From: an uncultured Verrucomicrobiota bacterium
GTDB taxonomy: Bacteria; Verrucomicrobiota; Verrucomicrobiae; Opitutales; Opitutaceae
NCBI GenBank assembly: GCA_946482165.1
Contig: CAMLQS010000007.1
Location: 1 to 38,038, forward strand
Direction of reading: 5' to 3'
Length of the DNA stretch: 38,038 nucleotides
Made by a program: the position numbers and the translations under genes. The notes beneath the pieces were generated by a model. It made no database searches, had not been told where the DNA came from, and saw only the letters and a program-made list of their open reading frames with translations. Positions 1-7,430 of the stretch are shown in pieces. The number at the start of each line of letters is the position of its first letter. The first letter of the stretch is position 1.

Positions 1-524
1 AATACCGTAAAAACGAGGTTAGCATCGCTAACGCGGACTCCGAAGACTACTATTTCAACGTCGGCGCCCGCGGTGAATTTACTGCCAAACTGAGCGGAAA
101 GTTCACGGTCGGTTACGTGACTCGCAATCCAGAAGCGGCCGGCGTCGACGACGAGAGCAGCATCGGTTTCAAAGCCGGCCTCGCCTACGCCTACTCGCCG
201 AAGACTACCATCACGCTCGATCTCAACAATGACTTCGAGACCGACGCGGCCGCCTTCAGCACCGAAACCTCCTCGATCTCGCTTGGCGTCACCACAAGCC
301 TAACCGCCGCGCTCCAAGCCACGGCGATCGTGGGCTACTCCAAATACGACTACGTCAACGTCTCCCGCGAGGATGATTACTTCGTCGGAGGTATCTCGTT
401 CACTTACATCCTCAACGAACACGTCAACTTCGAAGCCGGCTATTCGATCAACGATAACGACAGCGACGCTGGCGCCTCCTTCACCGCTAACGTCGTTCGT
501 GTTGCCGCCAACTTCCGCTACTAA
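1..524 (+). CDS. outer-membrane beta-barrel protein, 3' part
   Basis: The reading frame is open from base 3, so the gene enters from the left edge; 173 residues are visible. The protein alternates short polar turns (Asn, Asp, Gly, Ser) with amphipathic strands of alternating hydrophobic and polar residues, and it ends in Phe-Arg-Tyr. A terminal aromatic residue is the usual recognition signal for the Bam assembly machinery. It lies just upstream of Wza- and Wzc-type genes, so it is probably the outer-membrane barrel of an exopolysaccharide secretion locus. The exact family cannot be named from this fragment. A strong hairpin follows the stop codon. Confidence 0.75.
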   Translation, partial: YRKNEVSIANADSEDYYFNVGARGEFTAKLSGKFTVGYVTRNPEAAGVDDESSIGFKAGLAYAYSPKTTITLDLNNDFETDAAAFSTETSSISLGVTTSLTAALQATAIVGYSKYDYVNVSREDDYFVGGISFTYILNEHVNFEAGYSINDNDSDAGASFTANVVRVAANFRY

Positions 525-561
525 GCGCGAAGCCAGCTGACAACTCTTCCCATTTAGGAAC

Positions 562-595
562 AAACGGGAGAAGATTTCGGTCTTCTCCCGTTTTT
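562..595 (+). terminator. intrinsic terminator after the barrel gene
   Basis: A perfect 13-bp stem (562-574 with 581-593) closes a 6-nt loop and ends in a run of five T. It lies only 6 nt before the ATG at 602, so it also occupies the leader and ribosome-binding region of the export gene. Confidence 0.85.
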
Positions 596-601
596 GTCTC
601 T

Positions 602-1240
602 ATGCGAACCTCATCCTTGTTTCCCCGTCTCCGTCGGACCTTGGCTACCCTCGCCCTGTGCGTCCTTCCCGGTCTCGCTCACGCCCAAGAGTCGTTGACG
701 CCCTCCCCCGCACTTCCAGCCCCCGGAGCATCCACTGCGGACTACATGCTCCGCCCTTCCGACATTCTCCAAATCAAGGTGTTTCAGGAGGAAGATCTTA
801 CGCGCGAGGTCTCAGTCTCCAGGGAATACGCCATCTCGCTTCCCCTCATCGGGTCGGTCGATGTGCGCAATCGCAGCGTGCGCCAAGCGGAGGAAATGAT
901 TCGCCAGCTTTATGACCGCGATTACCTCGTTAATCCGCAGGTATCGGTCATCGTGCTAAAATATGCCGAGCGAGCCGTGAATGTTATCGGGCAAGTAAAT
1001 GCTCCTCAAGCGGTTCCTTTCCCGGCAGAACGTGGGCTCACCCTGTTGGAGGCGATTGCCCGGGCAGGCGGATTTAACCGTTTGGCTGATCGTTCTAAGG
1101 TCAAGATTACACGCACCGATGACAAAGGCGTAAGTAATACCTTTACTGTCAATGCCGAGAAGCTCCTTGAGAGCCGATCTGCAAATCTTTGGTCTCTTCA
1201 GGTGGACGACGTCATTTTCGTTCCCGAAGGTGTCTGGTAA
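602..1240 (+). CDS. polysaccharide export protein, Wza/GumB type
   Basis: This 212-residue secreted protein should form or gate the outer-membrane exit channel for an exopolysaccharide. Residues 1-29 are a signal peptide with an Ala-His-Ala cleavage site. The nearby Cys is preceded by Leu, so there is no convincing lipobox. A Poly_export domain begins at Tyr-Met-Leu-Arg-Pro-Ser-Asp (about residue 48), and an SLBB-like domain follows (about 120-200, around Val-Ile-Gly-Gln-Val). It is short for the family, with a single SLBB-like repeat. The stop overlaps the ATG of the Wzc-type gene (TAATG), indicating translational coupling. No Shine-Dalgarno is seen upstream because a terminator hairpin sits there. 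Confidence 0.9.
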   Translation: MRTSSLFPRLRRTLATLALCVLPGLAHAQESLTPSPALPAPGASTADYMLRPSDILQIKVFQEEDLTREVSVSREYAISLPLIGSVDVRNRSVRQAEEMIRQLYDRDYLVNPQVSVIVLKYAERAVNVIGQVNAPQAVPFPAERGLTLLEAIARAGGFNRLADRSKVKITRTDDKGVSNTFTVNAEKLLESRSANLWSLQVDDVIFVPEGVW

Positions 1241-3507
1241 TGTCGATTTTGTTGCCCTCTCTCATGGATTCTCAACCCAAGCAAGCGCCTGGCTCCGCCC
1301 CGGCTGAATATGGAGCTTCCGGATACGGATATGGCTATTCCGCAACGGGCTATGGAGAAAGTTCAGCGCAGCGAAGCCTGAACGACTACCTCCTGATTCT
1401 GCGAGAGCGCGTCTGGTATGTAGTGGTAGTCTTCTTGGTCGTTCTATCCTCGGCGCTCGTTTACACCTTCAGTCAGACGAAGATCTATGAGTCGACGGCC
1501 AGCGTCCAGATCCTCCGCCAAGACCCTATCGTAATGGATGGCAAGCCCGTCCTCGACACCGCCGTTCGCACGGTCGAGGACCTCAACACGATCGTGAAGA
1601 TCATGGAGAGCGGCACCATCATGGAACGCGTTAACCAACGCATCACCGGCGAGGACCTGCGCCAGTTCATGAAGCCTTACGAAAAGGGCCGGTGGGGAGA
1701 CCCGCTCACGCCACGCGAAGTGCTCTTTGAGAACCGAAAAGTAGTTCCGCTTCGGCTCTCGCTGGTGGTCGCCGTAACTTACAGCCACCCCGACCCGATG
1801 ATCGCAGCTCGCATCGCCAACATGTTTGTCGACGAGCTGCTCCAGTGGAACTCCCGAGTGCGCATCGACGACACCTCCGGTGTTGCGCAAGACCTGCAAG
1901 TTCGCGTGGAGCAGCAACGCAAGCTCGTCGACGACCTCGCCAACGAGCTTGCCGCTTATCGGGAGAAAAACGACATGGTGTCTCTCAACGAGAAAACCGA
2001 CGTTGTCACCGAAACCCTGAAGCAGCTCAGCCTCTTTGTTTCGCAAGTCGAAGCCAAGCGTAACGAGGCCGAAACCCGATGGAAACAGGCTCAAAGCCGA
2101 GTGGATTCGAAAGAGGAGCTCGCCAGATTGCCGTTCATCGCCCAGCTGCCGCTCGTCACTCAACTTACTCAACAGGTCGCGGCACAGAAGATCGCCGTCG
2201 CGCAGATCCGCGAGCGGTATCGCGACAAGCATCCCCGCATGATCGAGGCGGCCAACGCCTTGGCGCAAGCCGAACGCGAACTCTCGCGTGCATTGAGCGA
2301 TGCCGCTTCCTCCTTGGAAGCTGACTACGAGAATGCCAAAAGCAATGAGGTCGAAGCTCGCGCAAACTTCAAGCAAGCCCAAGATACCAGCCAAAACCTT
2401 GGCCGACTCGCGGTCCAATACCAATCGAAGGAGCGTGAGTTCAAAATCAACGAGCAGATTTTGGCCGGCCTCGTCGCCCGCATGCAAGAAACCAGCATGA
2501 TCGCCACGATGGATCTTAATAACGTGCGGAAGCTCGACATCGCGAGCCCCGCCCTCCCGAACCGCTACGCCTCGCCCAAGATCACGCTTAACATCGGCGT
2601 CGGCGTTGTCGGCGGGCTCGTCTTGGGCCTTGGCTTCGCGTTCTTCGTCGCCTTCATTGATGACCGGGTAAAGAGCTCGTTCGACATCGAATCCGTCGTG
2701 GGACTCCCGCTTTTGGGAATCATTCCTCAGATCAAAAAGATGGAGCAGCCCGATAAGGCGCAAATCGTCGTGAACAACGCCGACCGCCAAGTCGCCGAGG
2801 CGTTTCTTACGCTTCACTCCAGTCTTCGCCTCCGTGACGACGCGAAAGATGCCAAGGTCATTCTCACGACCTCTACAATCCCGGGCGAAGGTAAGTCCTT
2901 CACAACGACTAACCTAGCACTGGTTTACGCCGCCCACGGAGACCGGGTTTGCGTCATTGATTGCGACCTCCGCAAGCCGAACATCCATAAATCGTTCCGC
3001 CGCGAAAACCTCAGAGGCGTGATCGATGTCTGTTCCGGAGCCGCCAAGTTGGACGACGTGATCCTCCGGGACGTGCATCCAAATTTGGACGTGATCCCCA
3101 CGGGCGGCCGGGCCAAGAATCCGACTCAAATCCTGAACAATAAGTCCTTTGAGATCATGATCTCGGACTTGAGGAAGCGTTATGACCGCGTGTTCATCGA
3201 CACGCCTCCCCTCGCCGCTGTTTCGGATGCCTTGGTTGTGCTTCCTTTGGTAGACGGTTCGATCTTTACCATCTTCTTCAACAAGGTGCGCCGCAAGGCC
3301 GCTCAAGCCGCCGCCCGCCGTTTGCTTGAGTCAAATGTCACCTGTTACGGCGCAGTTCTCAACGGCCTGAACCTAGCGGTTTCCGGCTACTACTACGCCC
3401 AATACTACGACAAGTCCTACAAGGATTACTACGTCGTTGCCTCAGGCGATGACGGTGATGAGGGATCCGCCGATGACGTGAAGTCACCGGCGAAAGCATC
3501 CGCCTAA
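1240..3507 (+). CDS. Wzc-type chain-length determinant and tyrosine autokinase
   Basis: This inner-membrane protein of about 755 residues pairs with the Wza-type channel to control exopolysaccharide polymerisation and export. In order it has a Gly/Tyr-rich cytoplasmic N-terminus, a first membrane helix (near VWYVVVVFLVVLSSALVY), a Wzz domain with long coiled coils, a second membrane helix (near GVVGGLVLGLGFAFFVAF), and a BY-kinase domain. The kinase has Walker A (Pro-Gly-Glu-Gly-Lys-Ser), Walker A' (VIDCDLRKPN) and Walker B (VFIDTPP), then a C-terminal tyrosine cluster (GYYYAQYYDKSYKDYY) that would be autophosphorylated. I chose the ATG at 1240, which overlaps the previous stop and has GAAGGT upstream; an in-frame ATG at 1264 is possible. 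Confidence 0.93.
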   Translation: MSILLPSLMDSQPKQAPGSAPAEYGASGYGYGYSATGYGESSAQRSLNDYLLILRERVWYVVVVFLVVLSSALVYTFSQTKIYESTASVQILRQDPIVMDGKPVLDTAVRTVEDLNTIVKIMESGTIMERVNQRITGEDLRQFMKPYEKGRWGDPLTPREVLFENRKVVPLRLSLVVAVTYSHPDPMIAARIANMFVDELLQWNSRVRIDDTSGVAQDLQVRVEQQRKLVDDLANELAAYREKNDMVSLNEKTDVVTETLKQLSLFVSQVEAKRNEAETRWKQAQSRVDSKEELARLPFIAQLPLVTQLTQQVAAQKIAVAQIRERYRDKHPRMIEAANALAQAERELSRALSDAASSLEADYENAKSNEVEARANFKQAQDTSQNLGRLAVQYQSKEREFKINEQILAGLVARMQETSMIATMDLNNVRKLDIASPALPNRYASPKITLNIGVGVVGGLVLGLGFAFFVAFIDDRVKSSFDIESVVGLPLLGIIPQIKKMEQPDKAQIVVNNADRQVAEAFLTLHSSLRLRDDAKDAKVILTTSTIPGEGKSFTTTNLALVYAAHGDRVCVIDCDLRKPNIHKSFRRENLRGVIDVCSGAAKLDDVILRDVHPNLDVIPTGGRAKNPTQILNNKSFEIMISDLRKRYDRVFIDTPPLAAVSDALVVLPLVDGSIFTIFFNKVRRKAAQAAARRLLESNVTCYGAVLNGLNLAVSGYYYAQYYDKSYKDYYVVASGDDGDEGSADDVKSPAKASA

Positions 3508-3515
3508 CGATTGAC

Positions 3516-3548
3516 GAGGCGAAGGCCCTTGCCGAAGGCCTTCGCCTC
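3516..3548 (+). terminator. hairpin after the Wzc gene, possible terminator
   Basis: A perfect 12-bp inverted repeat (3516-3527 with 3537-3548) with a 9-nt loop lies 8 nt after the stop. No T-run follows, so it may act as an RNA 3'-end stabiliser or a factor-dependent terminator. Confidence 0.5.
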
Positions 3549-3572
3549 TAACCCCGCCCACTCGAATCACCG

Positions 3573-3578
3573 TTGACA
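3573..3578 (+). promoter_or_regulatory. candidate -35 element upstream of rpsR
   Basis: A perfect TTGACA lies 41 nt before the rpsR start. No good -10 element is found at 17 nt spacing. A similar TTGACA followed by (T/C)CGC occurs before rpmH at 10029. Confidence 0.35.
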
Positions 3579-3619
3579 TCGCAGTTCGCGGTTAGATTCA
3601 CTCTTCCTCTTTTTCAACA

Positions 3620-3820
3620 ATGAGCGTCACCGAGACCACCACCACCACCCAATCCCTCACTCCCGAGGCGTTTCCGTTCACCCAGCCCGAACTGATGGTT
3701 CGGTATGTCACCGACACCGGTAAGATTCTTCCGCGGAAATACACCCACCTTTCCGCCAAGCAGCAGCGCCGCGTCACCAAGACGATCAAGCGCAGCCGCG
3801 CCATGCTGCTCGCTAAGTAA
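3620..3820 (+). CDS. rpsR: 30S ribosomal protein bS18
   Basis: This 66-residue basic protein binds 16S rRNA on the small-subunit platform next to bS6. The diagnostic core runs from Thr-Gly-Lys-Ile-Leu-Pro-Arg-Lys to Ala-Lys-Gln-Gln-Arg-Arg, then IKRSRAMLLAK, matching the family signature GKI-P-R...QR...IKRAR...LL. The first 20 or so residues are Thr-rich and unlike other S18 proteins. It stands alone rather than with rpsF, ssb or rplI. No Shine-Dalgarno precedes the ATG, only a pyrimidine-rich stretch then CAACA. A strong terminator follows. Confidence 0.88.
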   Translation: MSVTETTTTTQSLTPEAFPFTQPELMVRYVTDTGKILPRKYTHLSAKQQRRVTKTIKRSRAMLLAK

Positions 3821-3836
3821 GACAGAGACTGCTTCC

Positions 3837-3870
3837 AAACCGGGGCCGCTTTGCGCGCCCCGGTTTTTTT
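3837..3870 (+). terminator. intrinsic terminator after rpsR
   Basis: A 10-bp GC-rich stem (3837-3846 with 3857-3866) is followed by seven T (3864-3870). The ATG of the next gene begins at 3871, directly after the T-run. Confidence 0.88.
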
Positions 3871-4884
3871 ATGCCCGCCTCGCCACCTCGCCCTCAAATT
3901 CTTCGTCCCACCGAGGCCAACTTAGCTCGTTTGGCATCGATGTTGCGTCGCGGCGAGATCGTGGGCGTCCCGTCCGAAACCGTCTACGGCCTAGCCGCAG
4001 ACGCGTTATCGGAAGATGCCTGCGCAAAGATCTTTACCGCCAAAGGCCGTCCCACGACCGATCCACTCATCGTTCATCTCGCGTCAGAAAAAGAGCTGCT
4101 GCAGGTGGCGCAGGCGAATGAGATCGCCTTCGCCTTGGCAAAGGCCCTGTGGCCCGGCCCCCTGACTCTGGTTTTGCCCAAGAATAGTTCAGTGCCTGAT
4201 ATCGTCACGGCAGGCAGGCCCACTGTGGCGGTTCGTGTCCCTGCCCACCCGCTCTTTCGAAAACTGATCAAGCTCACTGGGCGCCCGCTGGCGGCCCCAA
4301 GCGCCAACCCCTTCGGATACGTAAGCCCCACCACCGCGGTCCATGTGCGAGATGGACTCGCAGGAACGAAACTCCGCTATGTGCTGGACGGAGGCGAATG
4401 CCGCGTGGGAGTCGAATCGACCATTATCGATCTCGTAGATCCGGAGCGCCCTCGCCTCCTTCGCCCAGGCGGCTTGGCTGTCGAGGTGATCGAGACGATT
4501 ATCGGCATCAAGATCACTCGGCCCCGCCCCGCGCGAATCCGCAAAAACGTGGCCGCGCCCGCGCCTGGGATGCTGGCCCGCCACTATAGCCCCGGCACGC
4601 CGCTCATTCTGCATGAGCGCATCGAACAAAGCGCTCTTTTGCGGCTACCGCCGCAGGAAGCAGCGCTTTTGCTGCGCCGCCCGGCGCAGCATGCGTCGGA
4701 AAGTCATGTGTTCTGGCTGAGCGAAGACGGCCGCCACGAGGAGATCGCAAGAAACCTTTTTTCTCTCTTACGCCAGCTCGACACCGGCGAATGGCGCCGC
4801 ATTCATGCGGAATTTCCAGCCGGCCCGGAAGGTTTGGCACCCGCGATACGCGATCGCCTCACCCGCGCGGCCGCGCGGCGGTAA
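3871..4884 (+). CDS. L-threonylcarbamoyladenylate synthase, Sua5 type
   Basis: The enzyme makes threonylcarbamoyl-AMP from threonine, bicarbonate and ATP, the first step of t6A37 modification of ANN-decoding tRNAs. The protein is 337 residues, the long Sua5 form. Its YrdC domain (about 10-210) shows IVGVPSETVYGLAADAL, KGRPTTDPL, LWPGPLTLVLPK, APSANPFGYVSPT and the GVESTIID motif; a linker then leads to a C-terminal Sua5 domain (from about 235, with PGMLARHYSPGTPL). The first ATG directly abuts the rpsR terminator, and the next internal Met is too far in to spare the YrdC fold. Expression may therefore depend on read-through, a leaderless start, or an internal promoter. Confidence 0.93.
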   Translation: MPASPPRPQILRPTEANLARLASMLRRGEIVGVPSETVYGLAADALSEDACAKIFTAKGRPTTDPLIVHLASEKELLQVAQANEIAFALAKALWPGPLTLVLPKNSSVPDIVTAGRPTVAVRVPAHPLFRKLIKLTGRPLAAPSANPFGYVSPTTAVHVRDGLAGTKLRYVLDGGECRVGVESTIIDLVDPERPRLLRPGGLAVEVIETIIGIKITRPRPARIRKNVAAPAPGMLARHYSPGTPLILHERIEQSALLRLPPQEAALLLRRPAQHASESHVFWLSEDGRHEEIARNLFSLLRQLDTGEWRRIHAEFPAGPEGLAPAIRDRLTRAAARR

Positions 4885-4913
4885 GGGGATCGCCTCCGCC
4901 GCCCCCGGATCGC

Positions 4914-6563
4914 CTAGCGCCGGCCGCCGCGTGTCCCGCGCATAAGCCTGCCGGCGGGCTTCGCCGCCGAAGCCTCAGCCTGCGCCAGCGCGGTCTCGTC
5001 GAAGAGCGCCGAATAGATGTAGGGAAAGCCGTCGAGTTTCTTGCGTTCAATGCTCGCACCGATGAACCGCTCGATTGAGCGAGCATCGCGAACGTCCTCC
5101 TCCGTCACCAAGGTATAGGCGTCGCCCGTGCTCTGCGCACGGCCGGTGCGCCCAATGCGGTGCACATAGTCTTCGGCATTCTCCGGCACGTCATAGTTCA
5201 CGACGTGCGAAACTCCCGCGATATCCAGGCCGCGCGCCGCGATATCCGTCGCCACCAGCACCTCAAACGTTCCGTCCTTGAAGCCCTGCAAGGCCTCCAC
5301 CCGCTCGCGCTGACTGCGGTCCGAGTGAATCACCCCCACCGTGTGTGACTCGCGTTGCAGGCGGTGCGCAATCCGGTCCGCGCCCATCTTGGTGCGGGTG
5401 AAAATGATCACGCTCTTGAAATCCGTGCGCTTCAGCAGCTCGATCAGCAGGTCGAATTTCTGCGTGGCCACGACGGGGTAAAAGGCGTGCGCGACCGTCT
5501 CCGCGGCCGAGCGTGTGCGACCGATCTTGATCTCCTGGGGCTCGCGCAGAGCCCAGCTCGCGAGCTGCGCCAGCTCCGGCGGCATCGTCGCGCTGAAGAA
5601 CAGCGTCTGCCGCGCCTTCGGACACTTCGCAATGATGCGCTGGACGTCGGGCAGGAAGCCCATGTCGAGCATCCGGTCCACCTCGTCGAGCACGAGGATC
5701 TCCACGCCATCCAAATTCGCCGTGCCCTGCTCAAGGTGATCGAGCAGACGGCCCGGCGTCGCGGCGATCACATCCACGCCGCGCGCGAGGTCCTCGCGCT
5801 GCTTGCCGTATCCGACGCCTCCATACACGACCGTCACGGTGATGTCCGTGTATTTGGCGTATTTCTGGATCGCCTCCTCGACCTGCAGCGCAAGTTCGCG
5901 CGTCGGCTCAAGCACGAGGCAGCGCGTCTTCTTCGCGTGCGCGCCCAGGCGATGGATGATCGGAAGCGCGAACGCCGCCGTCTTGCCCGTGCCTGTCTGG
6001 GCCGAGCCAATCACATCCTTGCCCGACAACACCACCGGAACCGCCTGCGTTTGGATCGGTGTCGGGTCGTTGTAGCCCATCTCGGCAACCGCGAAAGCGA
6101 TCGCGTCGTTGAGCCCGAGCTTGGTGAAATTCGTGTCCTGGGGGGGGATCGTGACCGGCGTCACCGGCTTGATCGGCTCCTTGCGCGGATGCTCATAGGT
6201 ATGATCCGTGCGCGGCTTCTCATGCTTCTCCGGACGTTCGTGCCGGCTGCCACCGCCACCGCCGCCACCACGGCGCTCCTCGCGACGCTCGCCGCCGCGC
6301 GAGTCCCGTCCCCGAGCGCCGCCGCCCTGCCGTCCCTCGCCGCCTGCGCGGCCCTCGCGACGCCCGCCCTCGCGCGGACCTTGCTCGCGACCGCGGGGCT
6401 GCGCCGGGCGCTCGCCCGCGGCGTGCGGCGGACGCGGCCCCTGCCCTTTACCCTGGCTTTTGGCCACATGGCCACGTGCCTTGGGAGCGGATTCGGTTTC
6501 CTTCTTCTTCGCGGACGAAGGCGCGATCACTGCGCGCAACTTCGAGATTATTTTCTTCAACAT
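4914..6563 (-). CDS. DEAD-box family RNA helicase (RhlE-like) with a DEVD box
   Basis: This is an ATP-dependent RNA helicase of about 549 residues. A basic Gly/Arg-rich N-terminal tail (about 40-120) precedes the core. The core has the Q motif (PTPIQTQAVPVVLSG), motif I AQTGTGKT, PTRELALQV, motif III SAT, motif V ATDIAARGLDI and motif VI HRIGRTGRA. Motif II reads Asp-Glu-Val-Asp (bases 5676-5687) instead of DEAD. The rest of that region (RMLDMGF) is typical of RhlE. I chose the start at 6563 (MLKKIISKL); an upstream in-frame start at 6608 would add 15 residues. The RGG-like tail sits before the core, whereas in many RhlE proteins the basic extension is C-terminal. Confidence 0.92.
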   Translation of the reverse strand: MLKKIISKLRAVIAPSSAKKKETESAPKARGHVAKSQGKGQGPRPPHAAGERPAQPRGREQGPREGGRREGRAGGEGRQGGGARGRDSRGGERREERRGGGGGGGSRHERPEKHEKPRTDHTYEHPRKEPIKPVTPVTIPPQDTNFTKLGLNDAIAFAVAEMGYNDPTPIQTQAVPVVLSGKDVIGSAQTGTGKTAAFALPIIHRLGAHAKKTRCLVLEPTRELALQVEEAIQKYAKYTDITVTVVYGGVGYGKQREDLARGVDVIAATPGRLLDHLEQGTANLDGVEILVLDEVDRMLDMGFLPDVQRIIAKCPKARQTLFFSATMPPELAQLASWALREPQEIKIGRTRSAAETVAHAFYPVVATQKFDLLIELLKRTDFKSVIIFTRTKMGADRIAHRLQRESHTVGVIHSDRSQRERVEALQGFKDGTFEVLVATDIAARGLDIAGVSHVVNYDVPENAEDYVHRIGRTGRAQSTGDAYTLVTEEDVRDARSIERFIGASIERKKLDGFPYIYSALFDETALAQAEASAAKPAGRLMRGTRGGRR

Positions 6564-6629
6564 GACTTTCGCCGCACGGTTTCGCGTTTCACCACCCATT
6601 GCAACCACGGAGCCCGCCGCGCTCCGAGC

Positions 6630-7301
6630 TCAGCGAGCCCGATCGCGCGGAAACAGCATCGCCAGCGCCGCCCCGGCCACAAAACCGCCCGCGTGCGCCC
6701 ACCACGCCACGCCGCCCGCCCCCGCCGTGCCCGCCAGCAAGGAGCCCACGCCTGCGTAAGCCTGCACAAAAAACCACAGCAGTAGGAAAACCGCCGCCGG
6801 TATCGGCAGCACGGGCACGATCCACGGCACCAAAGCGATCACCCACGCCCGCGGAAAAAAGACCAGATAAGCCCCCAGCACGCCGGAAATCGCACCGCTG
6901 GCTCCTATCATCGGCACCTGCGAGCTCGGTCCCGCCGCGATTTGCACCAAGGCCGCCGCTCCGCCCGAGACCAAGTAAAACAACAAGAAGCCAAAGGAGC
7001 CCAAGCGGTCCTCAACATTGTTCCCGAACACCCAAAGAAACCAGCAGTTGCCAAGAACATGCGCCACGCCGCCGTGCAAAAACATCGACGTCCCCACCGT
7101 CTGCCACTGCTCCGCTTCCGTCCACCCGCCAAGGAATCGCGCCGGCACGAGCGCATGCCGGCCCACCCAAGTGTCGAGCCTGGCCTCGCTCGTCAGAAAC
7201 AACGCCACCTGATAGCCAAAAGAGGCCAGGCAGGCGACGATCAGCAGGGTGGTCAGCACCGGCGCGCGGCGATGAGGTTGCGTATCCCACAAGGGCAACA
7301 T
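6630..7301 (-). CDS. rhomboid family intramembrane serine protease
   Basis: This polytopic membrane protein of about 223 residues should cleave transmembrane substrates within the bilayer. The hallmarks are present: FLHGGVAHVLGNCWFLWVFG (His and Asn of helix 2), the catalytic serine in GASGAISG, and the catalytic histidine in WAHAGGFVAG. I chose the start at 7301 because MLPLWDTQPHRRAPVLT matches the usual rhomboid N-terminus just before helix 1. In-frame Met codons at 7352 and 7406 would add a basic, Cys-containing stretch with no family resemblance. It lies 66 nt downstream of nothing on its own strand, is followed by the helicase gene on the same strand, and diverges from the ATP-grasp gene. 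Confidence 0.9.
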   Translation of the reverse strand: MLPLWDTQPHRRAPVLTTLLIVACLASFGYQVALFLTSEARLDTWVGRHALVPARFLGGWTEAEQWQTVGTSMFLHGGVAHVLGNCWFLWVFGNNVEDRLGSFGFLLFYLVSGGAAALVQIAAGPSSQVPMIGASGAISGVLGAYLVFFPRAWVIALVPWIVPVLPIPAAVFLLLWFFVQAYAGVGSLLAGTAGAGGVAWWAHAGGFVAGAALAMLFPRDRAR

Positions 7302-7430
7302 GCCGATGCACCCATCGTTGTTTCCCGGCCCCGGGCAATCCTCAAAAGGCATCCCACCGTCTCCGGTTGAAGCTTCGGCACGCTTGCAGGTCCTCTTGAC
7401 TAGCATCCAAGCTGCCCGTCGCACCCATCG

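Noticed and set aside
5355..6785. 476-residue + strand frame inside the helicase region
   Set aside because: Arg/His-rich composition and complete overlap with a well-supported helicase gene show a GC-driven shadow.
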